Assembly: GCA_009760855.2 (NCBI GenBank)
Contig: WPIO01000042.1
Span: 1,200,501-1,264,500, forward strand
Direction of reading: 5' to 3'
Length of the DNA stretch: 64,000 nt
Origin: Cristatella mucedo
Lineage: Eukaryota; Bryozoa; Phylactolaemata; Cristatellidae
The number at the start of each line of letters is the position of its first letter. The first letter of the stretch is position 1. A model generated the notes under the pieces. It ran no database searches. It saw nothing but the letters and a program-made list of their open reading frames with translations, and was not told the DNA's origin. The translations under genes were made by a program, and so were the position numbers. Of this stretch, positions 60,971 through 64,000 are shown in pieces.

Positions 60971-61316
60971 ACACTAAGCTCACCTCAAGTTGGCTCGTTA
61001 GATATGGCCGACAGATGTCAAGCAGCCTAGTAAAACAGAAACGTTGTACTGAAATCCACCACAAACATAAATAACATCCACCTCCATCATTGCCGAAAAG
61101 CGTTGTTACAACAGATGTCGGAAGTAGGCACATTGGGTGGGCACTAGCGAAGCAGCTAGAAAGTGGGCGAAGAAAAAGGCTATTATAACTATTGGCGTGC
61201 ACACTGAGCCTTAGCAATTGCAGCTGCAGGACGATTAGCCTAGCGGCAGTCTGTTAAAAGAGACTTTCGGTGAAGCAAGTGGAGTAGAGGTGAAGTGCAC
61301 GAAAAAGAGTCCCTAA

Positions 61317-61493
61317 CAATAATAATAATAATAATGCATTTGATAAAGGCACCTCAGAGAACTCAATCTCTTTCTAGGCGCTTTGCATTTGCTGCAAAGT
61401 GAAATGCAATTGAATGGTGAGTGGTATCATGCTTGATAAACAAACAACATGAATAGTATTGTTAGGGGTGACATGCACAGGGTCAGCATGCCC
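61317..61493 (-). repeat. LINE-A 3' UTR fragment
   Basis: AATAATAAT tail at 61317-61333 followed by the minus-strand 3' UTR; ends abruptly at CAGCATG (61491). Confidence 0.85.
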
Positions 61494-61767
61494 CTGCGAA
61501 CCCACAAATCATCCGTTGAAGCCAATAGCAATCACTCGGAAAATCAGGAACAATAATGAGATCACCATCAAAAGAAGGATCACCACCTCGAGCTGCCACA
61601 GGCAAGCCGAATGGCTGCCACAGGGCTGCAAGCACGGACCCAGTCTGGGCACTAACAGCAATGAACACCCTATCAGCAATGAGCTGTCTTCGAAATGCCT
61701 TCTTTCTCGGACATGCCTGCTTCGACCTTCGACCTGCAAGCATCGAAAGCATAAGCAACCAGCTGAC

Positions 61768-61844
61768 CTGGATTGGCACGCTTTTATCTGCAGCCTTGAA
61801 GATGGGAGTCTGAGCAGCAGCGTTCCTGGCGTTAATGCCACAGC
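61768..61844 (-). CDS. ASB-type gene, 77-bp ankyrin exon
   Basis: Acceptor GGTTGCAG before 61844 and donor CAG|GTCAGC at 61768. Two bases, then CGINARNAAAQTPIFKAADK and SVPIQ. This is the first half of an ankyrin repeat (INARNAAAQTP then helix), completed by ITEMLIASGAD of the next exon. Upstream it needs an exon ending with one leftover base. None was found up to 64000, so the start of the gene is probably outside the window. Confidence 0.82.
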
Positions 61845-61999
61845 CTGCAACCAACGATAGCAGCGAACAATAAGTGCACGAGCGAGTGCAGCAATTAGAG
61901 TCACAGTCCAGTGTCGTAGCACATTTTCTAGATGTATGTCGTGGACGTATTTATACCGGCCGCTGCCTGCAGCTTCGCTTTGTCCGTGCATTCCACACT

Positions 62000-62830
62000 G
62001 TAATAATATTACTAATAATGCACTTGATAAAGTGCCCTCAGAGAACTTAATCTCTCTCTAGGCGCTTTACATTTGCTGCAAAGGGAAACACGATTGAATC
62101 GTGAGTAATATCATGCTTGATAAACAACATAAACAACGTGGTTAGGGGTGACATGCACAGGGTCAGCATGCAAATGTGGTTAGTGGGAGCATGCACAGTG
62201 TCAGAGCACATAAGCACATCAAGGACGAATCACAGGGACCCACTAAATGCTGTCCTAAATAGGTGTTTTCAAGTTCTTTTTAAATGTGGTCAAGTCAGGG
62301 GATGTTCTGATGCAAGTTGGGAGTGAGTTCCAGGCTTTGGGAGCATATGAACTAAATGCACCGTCTCCAAAGGATTTCAGGTTTGTACGAGGTAGTGGTA
62401 AACTGTTGTATTCCAAAAAGCGGGTGGTACGATGCTTGGCCTCGTGGGGGAAGTAGATCTGAGAGATAGGCTGGAGCCAAAGAATGAAGTGACCTAAAAG
62501 TGAGCGACAAAACCTTGAATTCGATCCGTTGCTTGACTGGTAGCCAGTGCAGGTCGGCGATAAGTGGTGTGATGTGGCAACTGCGACGCTCACGACAGAC
62601 AAGCCTAGCTGCGGAGTTTTGCACCAGCTGTAATCGCCTGATCGCACATGCCGGTAGGCCAGTAAGCAGCAAGTTACAGATATCAAGTTGGGATGTCACA
62701 AATGCATGGACCAATTTAGACGTGGTATCCTTATCTAAACAAGCCCGAATTTTAGCAATGTCATGTAGCTGAAAGTAAGCAGATTTGACTGTATGCCAGC
62801 CCAAGCTCCACCCATCCATCAAAGCTCACG
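62000..62830 (-). repeat. LINE-A copy, 3' part, well preserved
   Basis: Minus strand from FQLHDIAKIRACLDKDTTSK and LVHAFVTSQLDICNLLLTGL through RSCHITPLIADLHWLPVKQR to the 3' UTR and tail (TAATAATATTACTAATAATG, 62000-62020). Confidence 0.92.
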
Positions 62831-63939
62831 ATTTGCATGCCCTTTGCCGACTCTGTTCACCCCTTTGCGACATTGACAGGAATACTATTAATGGCACTAG
62901 GCAAAAGTGATCTATCTTATCGGTTGTCTATGGAGAGATGTAAATTTAGTTCCCTGTGGTCTTCGAGATCGGCACGAGATAGCATGAGTCAGGCAGTCGC
63001 TTCCAAACTACGATCTCATGGGTGCTTTCAATTCTTTTGATTTAGTCTAATCCGAATGACAGAAAAGTAGCAGCACTTAATTCAATGCAGCATGGCTCGA
63101 CCAGCCTCTGCCGACGACTGGTTTGACTGCATTTAGAGTAATGTATACTGTATACCTACAGTGGCTTGGTGTGCAAGGTGGCAGGAGTAGGGTTGTCTGA
63201 GCTGATCAGTGTGTGCTGCTAAAACTAAAATGCACTCAGGCGTGAGCATGACCAAAACGGAGAGAGAACTGATCACAGCTGCCACGACGTCAACAACCCC
63301 ACTGTTCTGACTTGCGTTATGACATATGACAGCGTGCAGCATACTAGCAAGCGCATTGGCATAAGTGGTACGACGTCGTGGGACCTAGCGGTGACAGTGT
63401 TGTTCTGCCCTATTGTGTTGTTTGAAAATGCCCAGCCTCAACGTCTGCTGGGGTGGCTACTTATTAAAGAGAGCTGAGCGACTAAAACCATTCACTCAAC
63501 GGAACAGATATTCATTGGACTCACGAGTGAATGCTCGCGGAGCAAACTTTCGCTGTTCAAGCTGCTTATTCGAGCGCAACGAAGGTAATATAGGGGACTT
63601 AAAAACCTAGCACGTCATACCAGTCAGCTTTGAAGCGCTACCATACTTTCATACGCTGAGCGACTGATTTGCATGGCGTTGAGCAGTAATGAATCAGATT
63701 GTCCAAGTTAGTGAATGAGAGAGTCACAGAACAAGCGAGTCAATGAATCAGAAATGAATGCCCAACAGCACATGTCAACAGGCCGCAGGGCGGCCTGTGA
63801 GTACCGGCAGACTTTGCACCTCACTTGACATTAGAGGTAGCTTCATTGCTGGCTGCCGGCCCCTTACTGCCCCTTCTTCCAACGACCCGCGGACAAGCGT
63901 AGCAGCAGTCCTCTGCCTCAAGCAGCTTTCTGCAATGGC
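62831..63939. other. Unassigned stretch
   Basis: Short frames with no domain. Upstream exons of the ASB-type gene could lie here, but none could be recognised. Confidence 0.35.
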
Positions 63940-64000
63940 TTAGCATCGTAGCAGCCACTCTTCTGACTCAAGTCGTTTAGCCGTGTCTCTCTGACTACCT
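63940..64000 (+). repeat. LINE-A related fragment, runs off the window
   Basis: CATCGTAGCAGCCACTCTTC then GACTCAAGTCGTTTAGCCGT matches 24631-24670 of the diverged LINE-A relative. Confidence 0.55.

Overview
The window looks like transposon-rich genomic DNA of a metazoan, probably an invertebrate. Genes are split into short exons with GT/AG junctions, dinucleotide microsatellites are long, and tRNA-derived SINEs, CR1/L2-type LINEs and a Gypsy LTR element are present. I cannot name the species. I see no prokaryotic operon, CRISPR array or rRNA.

Two cellular genes can be supported, both on the minus strand. (1) 47276-61844 holds the 3' part of an ankyrin-repeat and SOCS-box (ASB-type) gene. Exons at 61768-61844, 59575-59698, 58887-59186, 57221-57507 and 47276-47531 give five to six ankyrin repeats and a C-terminal SOCS box. 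Such proteins recruit substrates to Elongin B/C-Cullin5 ubiquitin ligases. Three of the four junctions join in frame; the one between 59575 and 59186 does not, so an exon is probably missing there. The 5' end is not found. (2) 6070-8547 holds the last two exons of an unidentified single-pass membrane protein: a transmembrane exon (8439-8547) that joins in frame to a 418-residue cytoplasmic tail (6070-7327) with three YxN motifs. Its ectodomain exons were not found.

Most of the rest is mobile DNA. I use two working names. LINE-A is a CR1/L2-type element whose 3' end is followed by (ATT)n; about 20 mostly 5'-truncated copies lie on both strands. LINE-B is a second CR1/L2-type element with an (ATTACAT)n/(ACAT)n tail; the copy at 9118-10683 has one open frame broken by a single stop, and the longest copy is 54965-56945. 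A tRNA-derived SINE occurs about ten times, and a different tRNA-like SINE lies at 2840-2957. A decayed Gypsy element occupies about 31111-35860 (minus): gag, protease, RT, RNase H, integrase, polypurine tract and start of the 3' LTR.

Layout: 1-5.3 kb repeats; 5.3-8.6 kb minisatellite and receptor 3' exons; 9-26 kb LINEs, SINEs and AG/CT arrays; 26.6-29.7 kb CpG-rich DNA with tandem repeats; 30-36 kb Gypsy element flanked by LINE-A; 38-40.5 kb CpG-rich, no gene recognised; 41-47 kb SINEs and unassigned DNA; 47-62 kb ASB-type gene with TE-filled introns; 62-64 kb LINE-A and unassigned DNA.

The least expected signals are a set of perfect foldback palindromes (arms 14-21 bp, loops 2-8 bp, unrelated sequences) scattered through the window, a SINE hairpin that shows a compensatory base change between copies, and an exact 64-bp segment copied into a LINE 1.7 kb away.
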